Assembly: GCA_026874595.1 (NCBI GenBank)
Contig: CM049313.1
Coordinates: 42,064,659 to 42,128,658 of the forward strand
Direction: 5' to 3'
DNA length: 64,000 nucleotides
From: Sipunculus nudus
Lineage: Eukaryota; Annelida; Sipuncula; Golfingiida; Sipunculidae
The position numbers and the translations under genes were made by a program. Within the stretch, counting starts at the first letter, position 1, and each line of letters begins with the position of its first letter. Below the pieces are notes generated by a model. That model ran no database searches. It saw only the letters and a program-made list of their open reading frames with translations, and had not been told where the DNA came from. Of the stretch, positions 36,525 to 49,500 are shown in pieces.

Positions 36525-36890
36525 TCGACACGGAAAAGGCCTTTGGCAAAATATCTAGCCCTAGTCGACACGGAAAAGGGTGTGGCAAAATACCTAGCCG
36601 TAGTCGACACAGAAGAGGCCTTTTGGCCAAATGCCTAGTTAAAGTCGACTAGGAAAAGTCTTTGGCAAAATACCTATGTCTAGTCGACATGGAAAAGGCT
36701 TTTGGCAAAATACCTAGCCCTAGTCGACACGGAAAAGGCCTTTGGCAAAATACCTAACCCTAGTCGACACGGAAAAGGCCTTTGGCAAAATACCTAGCCC
36801 TAGTCGACATGGAAAAGGCCTTTGGCAAAATACATAGCCCTAGCTATAGAGTCGACACGGAAAAAGGCCTTTGGCAATATAAATAGCAAT
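36525..36890 (+). repeat. ~40 bp minisatellite derived from RT motif A
   Basis: About nine units of gtcgacacggaaaaggcctt + tggcaaaatacctagcccta. One frame reads DTEKAFGK, the catalytic motif A region of the surrounding dead RT, so the array grew from coding sequence. Confidence 0.9.
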
Positions 36891-36994
36891 CTTTTTAAGT
36901 ACCAAAGCACCAAGAAAATTACTCCGATCTGGTTACTGATGAATTTACGGTAAATTGTTATTCTAGGGGGATCCATTTTCATCAACAGTATTTA

Positions 36995-37067
<73 letters not shown>
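36995..37067. repeat. (AT)n microsatellite
   Basis: AC/AT tract inside the decayed RT, between motif A and motif C. Confidence 0.97.
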
Positions 37068-37070
<3 letters not shown>

Positions 37071-37640
37071 GAGCTTGTATTTGTTATCAATTGGTTCAGA
37101 ATGGGAATAACCTGTGGCTTTAATAAATCAGCGTATATTACTATATACACTGATGATATGGCTCTATAGTGGTCCCGACTGGCAGTTCCTGACACGGCAT
37201 GCTCTCGTTTTTAAACTCGTGATGTAAGTTATGACAACTACATCCTAATCAATAAAAAAAATAATGTGATTCATTTTGCAAAAAAAAGTCGCTAATTCTC
37301 TTCAAGTTAAATTTAAATATATACGACTTTAAAGTCGTCAAGGAGTACAAATATATATAATATATCTCTCTGGACATGCGGTTATTAAAGCCGCAGTGAA
37401 GCTGTGGCACACCCTGGATCAAGAGCCACTAGAAAAGAAATTCAAATTTTTAATATTTAAAGAACGTTATTATTCTTTTACTGGACTTTACAACAGTGCT
37501 GTATAATATACCTTTGCTTGGTTATGCTTGCGAGATTTTGGGTTACAGCACACCCCGGCTGTTGACTAAGTTAAGAACAAGGCTATTAGACATTTTCTTC
37601 GGGTTCGTTAACTATGCCCCTTTCTAGGCTTAACTTGGGT

Positions 37641-38754
37641 TATACATTGGATCCCCAGATGATAAAGAAACCGGATAAAAATACTGCAACTTATGAATAG
37701 GCTAATATTAAAGCGCGAAGAAAGTCTCGGAAAATGGGTTTCAATTAACGCCGGGAGCTCACATATAACAACTAGTCAGCTAAAGATGAAGAAATTCTAG
37801 CGATTATGTCGCATATATTGTTGTTTAAGGATTAGGGTTTTCTATTGAATCTGGTGAGACAAAAAAAAAATTCTATGTAGCTACGGTGCTAGAAAAACTA
37901 AAATTAAGCCAAAACTTATAACATACACATTGCTCAAATCTTCTTTCTGTGCCGCACTTTATGTATTAACTTATTTCACCAGAAAGAAATGATTCTTAAT
38001 GGGTAAGCATAGAAATTGAGAAGTTTGGCGGTTTACAGGGACATATTCTGATATCTGACGTCTGTAAACTAAACATAATCCTTGACAATTTTTAAAATAA
38101 AACTAGGCTAGCAAGCGCCGATCCAATCGCAAACAAAATGTTCGACTTGTTTATATATATCCACGAGTGGGCGGTCCGCCAAAATAACCCAACCACTTTC
38201 AGCAAGGACGTCTGGCGGTAATCGGACGAACCAGTGTATTGCAAAGGGTGTTTTAATCAACTTTGGTCGCATTTGAGTTGAAAAGACACCGGCATTTATA
38301 GGTAGTACTAATTATAAACACGATAGTGTAAACGTCTGTATTTTAACAAGACTGATGTTAGAGTATGAAGAATCGTGGAAAAAGGGCGTTTCAGGTTGTT
38401 TCAGGCTGTTTAAATATCCTGGAATTTCGGAAATTCAAGGGTTCAAGAATGGAAATTCTTAATACTTTCCAAGGAAAGAGCAACACAATACGACAAAATA
38501 TTTTTCGCACAATGTGAATGACAGACACCTCACCCCCACCACCGGGGGCCATTGGTCTTCTGGTAGGGGTTTTCCCTGGTGATTATCAGGTGCTGCTAGA
38601 CGACCGCCCTGAAATGCAGGCTTTTTGCATGATTGGTCAGTTTATCGATGGCGTTCTGACATTGCAAGACCACAGATCTAACACAGAATAACTACAGATA
38701 TGTATTTCTTTTTTTGCGTATAGCTTGCCTCTATAGAGTCGTCCGCAAATAATT
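37641..38754. other. Spacer between dead retrotransposon and satellite
   Basis: The first few hundred bases may be its decayed 3' part. No coding exon recognised. Confidence 0.4.
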
Positions 38755-41490
38755 TGGTTGGTTCCACTGCAATGGCAAGTTTTTAATCCCTGAAATTCTT
38801 GAAAAGGGACAAAAAGGCCGAATTTGAACTTTTTGAGGAACTCCTTATGCCACTGATTACACTAAATCCCAGAAATGCCGCCCCCACAAATGTACAATTC
38901 GTTCGCTAATCATTCTGTAGGTTCCACCGTCCAGTTTATAATCCCTGGAATACTTGAACATGGGACAAAAAGGCCAAATTTGGACTTTTTGAGAACTCCT
39001 TATGTCACTGAATATACTAAATCCCAGAAATGCCACCATAAAAAATATACAAAACGTTCGCTAATCATTTGGTAGGTTCAATTGTCCAGTTTATTATCCC
39101 TAGAATACTTGAACATTGGACAAAAAGGCCAAATTTGTACTTTTTGAGAACTCCTTATGCCACTGATAACACTAAATCCCAGAAATGCCGCCCCCACAAA
39201 TGTACAATTCGTTCGCTAATCATTCTGTAGGTTCCACTGTCCAGTTTATAATCCCTGGACTACTTGAACATGGGACAAAAAGGCCAAATTTGTTTTTGAG
39301 AACTCCTTATGTCACTGAATATACTAAATCTCATAAATGCCGCCATAAAAAATATACAAAACGTTCGCTAATCAATTGGTAGGTTCAATTGTCCAGTTTA
39401 TTATCCCTGGAATACTTGAACATGGGACAAAAAGGCCAAATTTGTACTTTTTGAGAACTCCTTATGTCACTGAATATACTAAATCCCAGAAATGCCGCAA
39501 TAAAAAATATACAAAACGTTCGCTAATCATTTGGTAGGTTCAATTGTCCAGTTTATTATCCCTGGAATACTTGAACATGGGACAAAAAGGCCAAATTTGG
39601 ACTTTTTGAGAACTCCTTATGCCACTGATTATACTAAATCCCAGAAATGCCGCACATAAAAAATGTACAAAACGTTCGCTAATCATTTGGTAGGTTCCAT
39701 TGTCCAGTTTATAATCCCTGGAATACTTGAACATGGGACAAAAAGGCCAATTTGTACTTTTTGAGAACTCCTTATGCCACTGATTATACTAAATCCCAGA
39801 AATGCCGCACGCACAAATGTAAAATTCGTTCGCTAATCATTCTGTAGGTTCCACTCTCAAGTTTATAATCCCTGGAATACTTGAACATGGGACAAAAAGG
39901 CCAAATTTGTACTTTTTGAGAACTCCTTATGCCACTGATTATACTTAATCACAGAAATGCCCCCATAAAAATGTACAAAACGTTCGCTAATCATTCTGTA
40001 GGTTCCACTGTCCAGTTTATTATCCCTGGACTACTTGAACATGGGACAAAAAGGCCAAATTTGTACTTTTTGAAAACTCCTTATGCCACTGAAAATACTA
40101 AATCCCAGAAATGCCGCCCATAAAAAATGTACAAAACGTTCTCTAATCATTAAGTAGGTTCCATTGTCCAGTTTATTATTCCTGGAAAACGTGAGCATGG
40201 GGCAAAAAGGCAAAATTTGTACATTTAGGGAACTCCTTGTGCCACTGATTATACTAAATCCCAGAAATGCCCCCCCCCCCAAATGAACAAATTGTTCGCT
40301 AATCATTTGGTAGGTTCCATTGTCCAGTTTATAATCCCTGGAATACTTGAACATGGGACAAAAAGGCCAATTTGTACTTTTTGAGAACTCCTTATGCCAC
40401 TGATTATACTAAATCCCAGAAATGCCGCACGCACAAATGTAAAATTCGTTCGCTAATCATTCTGTAGGTTCCACTCTCAAGTTTATAATCCCTGGAATAC
40501 TTGAACATGGGACAAAAAGGCCAAATTTGTACTTTTTGAGAACTCCTTATGCCACTGATTATACTTAATCACAGAAATGCCCCCATAAAAATGTACAAAA
40601 CGTTCGCTAATCATTCTGTAGGTTCCACTGTCCAGTTTATTATCCCTGGACTACTTGAACATGGGACAAAAAGGCCAAATTTGTACTTTTTGAAAACTCC
40701 TTATGCCACTGATAACACTAAATCCCAGAAATGCCGCCCCCACAAATGTACAATTCGTTCGCTAATCATTCTGTAGGTTCCACTGTCCAGTTTATTATTC
40801 CTGGAATACGTGAGCATGGGGCAAAAAGGCAAAATTTGTACATTTAGGGAACTCCTTGTGCCACTGATTATACTAAATCCCAGAAATGCCCCCCCCCCCC
40901 CAAATGAACAAATTGTTCGCTAATCATTTGGTAGGTTCCATTGTCCAGTTTATAATCCCTGGAATACTTGAACATGGGACAAAAAGGCCAATTTGTACTT
41001 TTTGAGAACTCCTTATGCCACTGAATATACTAAATCCCAGAAATGCCGCAGGCACAAATGTAAAATTCGTTCGCTAATCATTCTGTAGGTTCAACTCTCA
41101 AGTTTATAATCCCTGGAATACTTGAACATGGGACAAAAAGGCCAAATTTGTACTTTTTGAGAACTCCTTATGCCACTGATTATACTTAATCCCAGAAATG
41201 CCCCCATAAAAAATGTACAAAACGTTCGCTAATCATTCTGTAGGTTCCACTGTCCAGTTTATTATCCCTGGACTACTTAAACATGGGACAAAAAGGCCAA
41301 ATTTGTACTTTTTGAGAACTCCTTATGCCACTGATAATACTAAATCCCAGAAATGCCGCCCATAAAAAATGTACAAAACGTTCTCTAATCATTAAGTAGG
41401 TTCCATTGTCCAGTTTATAATCCCTGGAACACTTGAACATAGGACAAAAATGACAATTTTGTATTTTTTTTAGGAATTCCTTATACCACT
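38755..41490. repeat. ~155 bp satellite array, ~18 monomers
   Basis: Monomers carry cgttcgctaatcat, gtaggttcca, gtccagtttataatccctgg, gaacatgggacaaaaaggcc and gagaactccttatgccactg. First and last monomers are most diverged. A variant with gccgcacgcacaaatgtaaa and ctctcaagtttataatccc recurs at about 39800, 40420 and 41045, showing a four-monomer, 620 bp higher-order unit. All ORFs within are artefacts of the array. Confidence 0.96.
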
Positions 41491-43200
41491 GGTTATGTTT
41501 TATCAATTAAGCCCTTATTTGAAGCCCATACATTGATAGGCGATTTTCAAAAATGTTATTGTAAAAAAAAAAAAATTCTTCACAGTCAGCAACTCGTTGA
41601 GGATTGTGAGAACCCAGATTCCCAAAGTTTAAATTTGTTTGGGCTGGACGTCGAATTTGCGATGAAGCCAGTCATAAATGGTTTTCTTTGAACCGCTCCT
41701 CTGAAAAAAAGTCCAGAAAACCCACCTTTTAAAAGGCATAGCATTAAGGTTAAGGTACTTTATTTAAAACATAACTGGCGTGACAAGGTGAGACTGGTTA
41801 ATGGGTAATGCATATAGTGTAAATGACAGCCACTTAAAATCCCGATAACTGTAGCTTTGTATGCCAGGCCAAGGTAGTAGGTCTCGTGTTCTTTTATCAC
41901 CCTTACCTGTAGCCGATGTTGTTATTTGTTTTTGGTACAGCATTTATTGATTCGATGAAAACATTCGGTGTGATGCTATACAGGCCCAGCAAGGCCTGTT
42001 TCAGGATTAAACTAGGTTAACATTGCTCATACTCTTCTGTGTTTTTAAAAGATGCGATATCGAAGTGCTTTTGACAAGGTATATGCCACATCATGCGGTG
42101 GCATAAACATAAAACATAATAAGATTCAAAAATATTAATGATTAATAGAGACTTATTATCTCAAGTTCTTATATCCTCGAATAGTTTTCTGTCACTTTAT
42201 TTGGGGCACCAGTAATATGCATATAATCAAACATTTAATCTTCTAATTGTACATTCACCATGTCCAGGTAAAGAATTTTGGGTGATCTGTTCCTTGAAGA
42301 ACTTCAAAACACCAAGTTTTGCATACATAGTATTAAGCGGACCATCGTTCCTGTGTTAAACGTTCGTTAAAAATGTACGTTTTGCACGGTTATTTCCAGA
42401 ATGGAAAAATAATACGCATTTATAGTCCGTTCCCTTGTCCACTGGATTATTTTTCGCGATTTTTTAATATTTTTACTAAAAACCTGAACAGATTTTGTTC
42501 CAAATCAAAACATATCGGAATGTAATAATATGTAAATATTCACGAAGCATGATAAAACATTTCACATCGTTTTACTTTTAAAAGCAAAATATGAGACAAC
42601 AAGATAATATATGAATGACGACATAACGTTTTGTATTTTTAGATAGATTTAGAAAATGAACTGCGTGGCCGAAGCCAAAATGAGAACCATAAAATGACAA
42701 ATTTAAAGACTGGTATAGGAAAACGCAGCCGTATCAGGACAAAGCAACGTATGGTACGGTGAACAGTCCTCACATGTCATTGTATTTCTATCAATGTTAT
42801 TGCAAAATTTGTTTTTCTCATGGTGTGTCCGCAAATGTTGGTGTCATTGAGAAATAACAATGGATTAAATATAATTTTGAGTTAAAGAGAAACAACCAGA
42901 AACACCTTTTTAAGGTTCACCTTGATTTCTGCACAGTAATTTATTGCTGATAAAGGATTAAATGAATATGACAATAAGAAAATCATGCTACAGAAAATAT
43001 GAGGTGCACACTAAAAGGAAAAGCGTTTAATACATATGTTAAAAACTGATTACCTCAAGAATAAAATATATAATCCTTAAAATTCGAACGTTAACACCAA
43101 AAGCCCAAATTATTACTTTTTTAAACCTGTTTACTGACAAATTAGCTGTTAATTTAACTGATCATTAAAAGCATTGGAGCAAGTCAGCACGATAAATTAG
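41491..43200. other. Intergenic / 3' flank of hemopexin-like gene 1
   Basis: AT-rich, no exon seen. A minus-strand AATAAA at 42945-42940, 255 bases after the stop of gene 1, is a plausible polyadenylation signal. Confidence 0.45.
42940..42945 (-). terminator. Candidate polyadenylation signal of gene 1
   Basis: AATAAA on the minus strand, 255 bases beyond the stop codon at 43201. Chosen by distance only. Confidence 0.35.
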
Positions 43201-43523
43201 TCAATACACAGTTGCTGTAAATTTTATGTCTTCCATGGTAGAGCAAGAATGCATGGAGTAGTCGTAGATACAGAACTGTTTTCCTCGAGCAAAGATCGCC
43301 CGGGTTTGGCCCGGCAGTTCTACAGAGGCGTCTATATTTTCGGGACAGTTGGCGAAAACAGTGTTCTCCACATCATTTAATCCGTACCTAGACCCGTACT
43401 CAGACGACCCGGAGCTGACGTAGTGCGATTCGACGATGTTATTATTGACGAAAAAGTATGTAATAAACAGAGGGCCAGAAGATGGCCGGTCAATGACGGC
43501 ATCCACATCGGCCACCACGGATC
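43201..43523 (-). CDS. Gene 1 exon 5: propeller blades 3-4 and stop
   Basis: Acceptor CACTATATTACAG, 323 bases, stop TGA. Reads SVVADVDAVIDRPSSGPLF... then ENIDASVELPG..., ending HSCSTMEDIKFTATVY. Matches exon 5 of gene 2 in length (320), phase and the words VDAVIDRPSS and GKQFCI. Confidence 0.87.
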
Positions 43524-46500
43524 CTGTAATATAGTGACATCTGAATCATCAACTAATACAGTAGCAATATAATAATAATTATAATAACAATAACATCAAC
43601 AACAATAATAATTATACTAATTAGAAAGATCGAATTTCACAGAACCTATAAAAAGATTTTTCCTAAGACTGTAGGTTATCTTTTAAAGTGTTAATTTTGA
43701 AACCGTTCATAATTTACAGGTCAAATATAACACGCATTCAAAATGGGCACAATTTTCTGACACAAGGCTGTTTTGTTTGTGGCTATGTGCTTTTTTTGAC
43801 TTTGTCATAATTGCGTATTCATCCATGTTATAACAGAGAAGAAACGAAAGAACACACAAACGAGTATATATGAGAAGGTTGTAAATAAATCTCATACAAA
43901 CTTAAAAGTAAACTTAAAGTAAATTGTGCAAATACTGTACATTATACACATATTAACATAAAAAAAAAACTGTTCGTGCATCCTAAAGGCCTACTAGTGA
44001 GCATCAAACAAATTAGTAGGTTTTTTTTTGTCAAGTAAATTTTCGACATTCACAAATGACAAATAATTTACTCTGTCCACATACCGGTGCCAAATCTTTT
44101 TTCCAGAGTCTTTCCGTCTGGGTCATAGGAGGAGACCTTCGGTGCAGGAAATATAAGCTGACTCGTCTGGTAGTCGTAGGAAATGTAGGCGTACACCTTT
44201 GAACCTGTAATTGAATTAAATCACTTAGCAACTTGGTTGGGTGCTTTGTTTACTCGTAGTCATATACAGGGTTTGGATTTATAGGTCAGGTCGTTTTAAA
44301 TACGTGTTCTCTCTTCTGTAAACCTGCCTTTAATTGTCTTACAACCCATCTTAAACGGCCTTAAATCTAAGTTACTCGCATAAGAATGGAAAATGGAACT
44401 TAGTGTGACATAGTAAAATAAATATGTGGTGAGGGATTTGAAGTGGAAAACTGATAAATGATCCATGTCAGGAATAAACAAAACATCATCACATGTACTT
44501 CAATTTATCTAAAAATGTGCAAAAGATTTCTGTCATAGTAATTAATACAAGTCCTACGAAGGTGTCTCAGATAACATTGAATATACTGTTTTAAAATACA
44601 AGCTTCCTGAATCTTCTAGGTCAAGGCCAGCGTACTGACTCTTCCAAGCTACGGCGAGCTTTCTGGCTATTCTAGGTCACGGCGGGCTCCCTGACCCCTC
44701 TAAGGCACGGCAAACTTCCTGGCTCTTCTAGGTCACCCCAAGCTTCCTAACTCTTCTAGGTCACGACAAGCCTAATGGCTCTTCTAGGTCACGTCAAGAT
44801 TACTGACTTTTCTGGGTCACGGCGAGCTTCTTGGCTCCTCTAGGTGTCGGGAAGCTTCCTGACCCTTCTAGGTCACGGCAAACTTTCTTACTCTTCTATG
44901 TCACGGCAAACTTCCTGACTCGTCAAGGTCACGGCAAGCTTCTTGACATTTTTAGGTCACGGCGAGCTTCATGGCTCTTCTAGGTCACGGCAAACTTCCT
45001 GACCCTTCTAGGTCATGGCAAACTTCCTGGCTCTTCTAGGTCACGGCGAGCTTCCTGGCTCTTCTAAGTCACGGCAAACATCCTACCTCTTCTAGGTCGC
45101 GGCAGACCTGCTGGCTCTTCTAGGTCACAGCAAGTTTCCTTGCTCTTCTAGGTCACGGCAAACTTCCTGACTCTTCTAGGTCACGGCAAGCTTCCTAGCT
45201 CATCTAGGTCTCGGCAAATTTCCTGACTCTTCTATGTCACGGCAAACTTCCTGACTCGTCAAGGTCACGGCAAGCTTCCTGACATTTTTAGGTCACGGCG
45301 AGCTTCATGGCTCTTCTAGGTCACGGCAAACTTCCTGACCCTTCTAGGTCATGGCAAACTTCCTGGCTCTTCTAGGTCACGGCAAACTTCCTGACTCTTC
45401 TAGGTCACGGCAAGCTTCCTAGCTCATCTAGGTCTCGGCAAATTTCCTGACTCTTCTATGTCACGGCAAACTTCCTGACTCGTCAAGGTCACGGCAAGCT
45501 TCCTGACATTTTTAGGTCACGGCGAGCTTCATGGCTCTTCTAGGTCACGGCAAACTTCCTGACCCTTCTAGGTCACGGCAAACTTCCTGGCTCTTCTAGG
45601 TCACGGCAAACTTCCTGACTCTTCTAAGTCACGGCAAACATCCTACCTCTTCTAGGTCGCGGCAGACCTGCTGGCTCTTCTAGGTCACAGCAAGTTTCCT
45701 TGCTCTTCTAGGTCACGGCAAACTTCCTGACTCTTCTAGGTCACGGCAAGCTTCCTAGCTCATCTAGGTCTCGGCAAATTTCCTGACTCTTCTATGTCAC
45801 GGCAAACTTCCTGACTCGTCAAGGTCACGGCAAGCTTCCTGACATTTTTAGGTCACGGCGAGCTTCATGGCTCTTCTAGGTCACGGCAAACTTCCTGACC
45901 CTTCTAGGTCATGGCAAACTTCCTGGCTCTTCTAGGTCACGGCGAGCTTCCTGGCTCTTCTAGGTCACGGCAAACTTCCTGACTCTTCTAGGTCACGGCA
46001 AACATCCTACCTCTTCTAGGTCGCGGCAGACCTGCTGGCTCTTCTAGGTCACAGCAAGCTTACTGGCTCTTCTAGGTCACGGCAAACATCCTAACTCTTC
46101 TAGGTCACGGCAAACTTCCTGACTCTTCTAGGTCACGGCAAACTTCCTGACTCTTCTAGGTCACGGCAAACTTCCTGACTCTTCTAGGTCACGGCAAACG
46201 TCCTTGATCTTCTAGGTCACGGCAAACATCCTAACTCTTCTAGGTCACGACAAGCTTCCTGACCCTTCTAGGTCACGGCAGACTTGCTAGCTCTTCTAGG
46301 TTACGGCAAGCTTCCTGGGTCTTCTAGGTCTCGTCAAACTTCCCGACTCTTCTAAGTCACGACAAGCTTCCTGAAATTTTAGGTCACGGCGAGCTTCCTG
46401 ACTCTTCTATGTCACGGCAAACTTCCTTACTCTTCTAGGTCACGGCAGACTTCTTGACTCTTCTAGATCACGGCAAACTTCCTGGTTCTTCTAGGTCACG

Positions 46501-49500
46501 GCAAACTTCCTGACTTTTCTAGGTCACGGAAAACTTCCTGACTCTTCTAGGTCACGTCAAACTTCCTGACTCTACTAGGTCGCGGCAAACTTCCTGGCTC
46601 TTCTAGGTCGCGGTACACTTCGTGGCTGTTCTAGGTCATGGAGAGCTTCCTGACTCTTCTAGGTCACGGCAAACTTCCTGGCTCTTCTATGTCACGGCAA
46701 ACTTCTTGACTCTTCTAGATCACGGCAAACTTCTTGGTTCTTCTAGGTCACGGCAAACTTCCTGACTTTTCTAGGTCACGGCAAACTTCCTGACTCTTCT
46801 AGGTCACGGTAAACTTCCTGACTCTACTAGGTCGCGGCAAACTTCTTGATTCTTCTAGGTCACGGCAAACTTCCTGGTTCTTCTAGGTCACGGCAAACTT
46901 CCTGGCTCTTCTAGGTCACGGCATACATCCTAACTCTTCTATGTCGGGCAGACTTGCTGGCTCCTCTAGGTCACGGCAAACATACTAACTCTTCTAGGTC
47001 GCGGCAAACTTCCTGACTATTCTAGGTCTCGGCAAACTTCCCTGACTCTTCTAGGTCACGGCAAACTTCCTGACTCTTCTAAGTCACGGCAAAATTTCTG
47101 GCTCTTCTAGGTCACAGCACACTTCCTGACTCTTCTAGGTCACGGCAAACTTCCTGGCTCTTCTAGGTCACGGCATACATCCTAACTCTTCTATGTCGGG
47201 CAGACTTGCTGGCTCCTCTAGGTCACAGCAAACATCCTAACTCTTCTAGGTCGCGGCAAACTTCCTGACTATTCTAGGTCACGGCAAACTTCCTGACTTT
47301 TCTAGGTCACGGCAAACTTCCTGACTCTTCTAGGTCACGGCAAACTTCCTGGCTCTTCTAGGTCACGGCATACATCCTAACTCTTCTATGTCGGGCAGAT
47401 TTGCTGGCTCGTCTAGGTCACGGCAAACATCCTAACTCTTCTAGGTCGCGGCAAACTTCCTGACTATTCTAGGTCACGGCAAACTTCCTGACTCTTCTAG
47501 GTCACGGCAAACTTCCTGACTCTTCTAAGTCACGGCAAACTTCCTGAATCTTCTAAGTCATGGCAAACTTCCTGACTAATCTAGGTCACGGCAAACTTTC
47601 TGACTCTTCTAGGTCACGGCAAACTTCCTGACTCTTCTAAGTCACGGCAAACATCCAAACTCTTCTAGGTCGCGGCAAACTTCCTGGCTCTTCTAGGTCG
47701 CGGTACATTTCGTGGCTGTTCTAGGTCATTGAGAGCTTCCTGAATCTTCTAGGTCACGGCAAACTTCCTGACTTTTCTAGGTCACGGCAAACTTCCTGAC
47801 TCTTCTAGGTCACGGCAAACTTCCTGACTCTACTAGGTCGCGGCAAACTTCTTGATTCTTCTAGGTCACGGCAAACTTCCTGGTTCTTCTAGGTCACGGC
47901 AAACTTCCTGGCTCTTCTAGGTCACGGCAAACATCCTAACTCTTCTATGTCGGGCAGACTTGCTGGCTCCTCTAGGTCACGGCAAACATCCTAACTCTTC
48001 TAGGTCGCGGCAAACTTCCTGACTATTCTAGGTGTCGGCAAACTTCCTGACTCTTCTAGGTCACGGCAAACTTCCTGACTCTTCTATGTCACGGCAAACT
48101 TTCTGGCTCTTCTAGGTCACAGCACACTTCCTGACTCTTCTAGGTCACGGCAAACTTCCTGGCTCTTCTAGGTCACGGCATACATCCTAACTCTTCTATG
48201 TCGGGCAGACTTGCTGGCTCCTCTAGGTCACAGCAAACATCCTAACTCTTCTAGGTCGCGGCAAACTTCCTGACTATTCTAGGTCACGGCAAACTTCCTG
48301 ACTCTTCTAGGTCGCGGTACACTTCGTGGCTCCTCTAGGTCACGGCAAACATCCTAACTCTTCTAGGTCGCGGCAAACTTCCTGGCTATTCTAGGTCACG
48401 GCAAACTTCCTGACTCTTCTAGGTCACGGCAAACTTCCTGACTCTTCTAAGTCACGGCAAACTTCCTGACTATTCTAGGTCACGGCAAACTTCCTACCTC
48501 TTCTAGGTCACGGCATACATCCTTACTCTTCTATGTCGGGCAGACTTGCTGGCTCCTCTAAGTCATGGCAAACATCCTAACTCTTCTAGGTCGCGGCAAA
48601 CTTCCTGAGTATTCTAGGTCACGGCAAACTTCCTGACTCTTCTAGGTCGCGGTACACTTCGTGGCTCCTCTAGGTCACCGCAAACATCCTAACTCTTCTA
48701 GGTCGCGGCAAACTTCCTGACTATTCTAGGTCACGGCAAACTTCCTGACACTTCTATGTCACGGCAAACTTTCTGGCTCTTCTAGGTCACAGCACACTTC
48801 CTGACTCTTCTAGGTCACGGCAAACTTCCTGGCTCTTCTAGGTCACGGCATACATCCTAACTCTTCTATGTCGGGCAGACTTGCTGGCTCCTCTAGGTCA
48901 CAGCAAACATCCTAACTCTTCTAGGTCGCGGCAAACTTCCTGACTATTCTAGGTCACGGCAAACTTCCTGACTCTTCTAGGTCGCGGTACACTTCGTGGC
49001 TCCTCTAGGTCACGGCAAACATCCTAACTCTTCTAGGTCGCGGCAAACTTCCTGGCTATTCTAGGTCACGGCAAACTTCCTGACTCTTCTAGGTCACGGC
49101 AAACTTCCTGACTCTTCTAAGTCACGGCAAACTTCCTGACTATTCTAGGTCACGGCAAACTTCCTACCTCTTCTAGGTCACGGCATACATCCTAACTCTT
49201 CTATGTCGGGCAGACTTGCTGGCTCCTCTAAGTCATGGCAAACATCCTAACTCTTCTAGGTCGCGGCAAACTTCCTGAGTATTCTAGGTCACGGCAAACT
49301 TCCTGACTCTTCTAGGTCGCGGTACACTTCGTGGCTCTTCTATGTCGGGCAGACTTGCTGGCTCCTCTAGGTCTCTGCGAGCTTCCTGAATCTTCTAGGA
49401 CACGGCACACTTCCTGACCTTTCTAGGTCACGATAAGCTTCCTAACTCTTCTAGGTCACGGTGAGCTTCCTAGCTCATCTAGGTCTCGGCGAGCTTCCTG

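Larger units (their letters stand above)
36296..37640 (+). pseudogene. Decayed non-LTR retrotransposon reverse transcriptase
   Basis: Broken frames show the RT order: SYRGISLLPCVVKVL (about 36308), NRFRRGQ (about 36420), AFVAL then I-DTEKAFGK (motif A, about 36508-36545), IYTDDMAL (motif C, YTDD at 37146-37157), then NVIHFAKKSR (about 37265) and ACEILGYSTPRLL (about 37525). Stops and frameshifts occur throughout, so it is dead. It is interrupted by a 40 bp minisatellite and an AT microsatellite. The clade cannot be fixed by eye. Confidence 0.75.

Noticed and set aside
38857-41506. Repeated ORFs of 60-107 codons on both strands (e.g. MFKYSRDYKLDNGTY)
   Set aside because: They are translations of the 155 bp satellite and shift frame between monomers.
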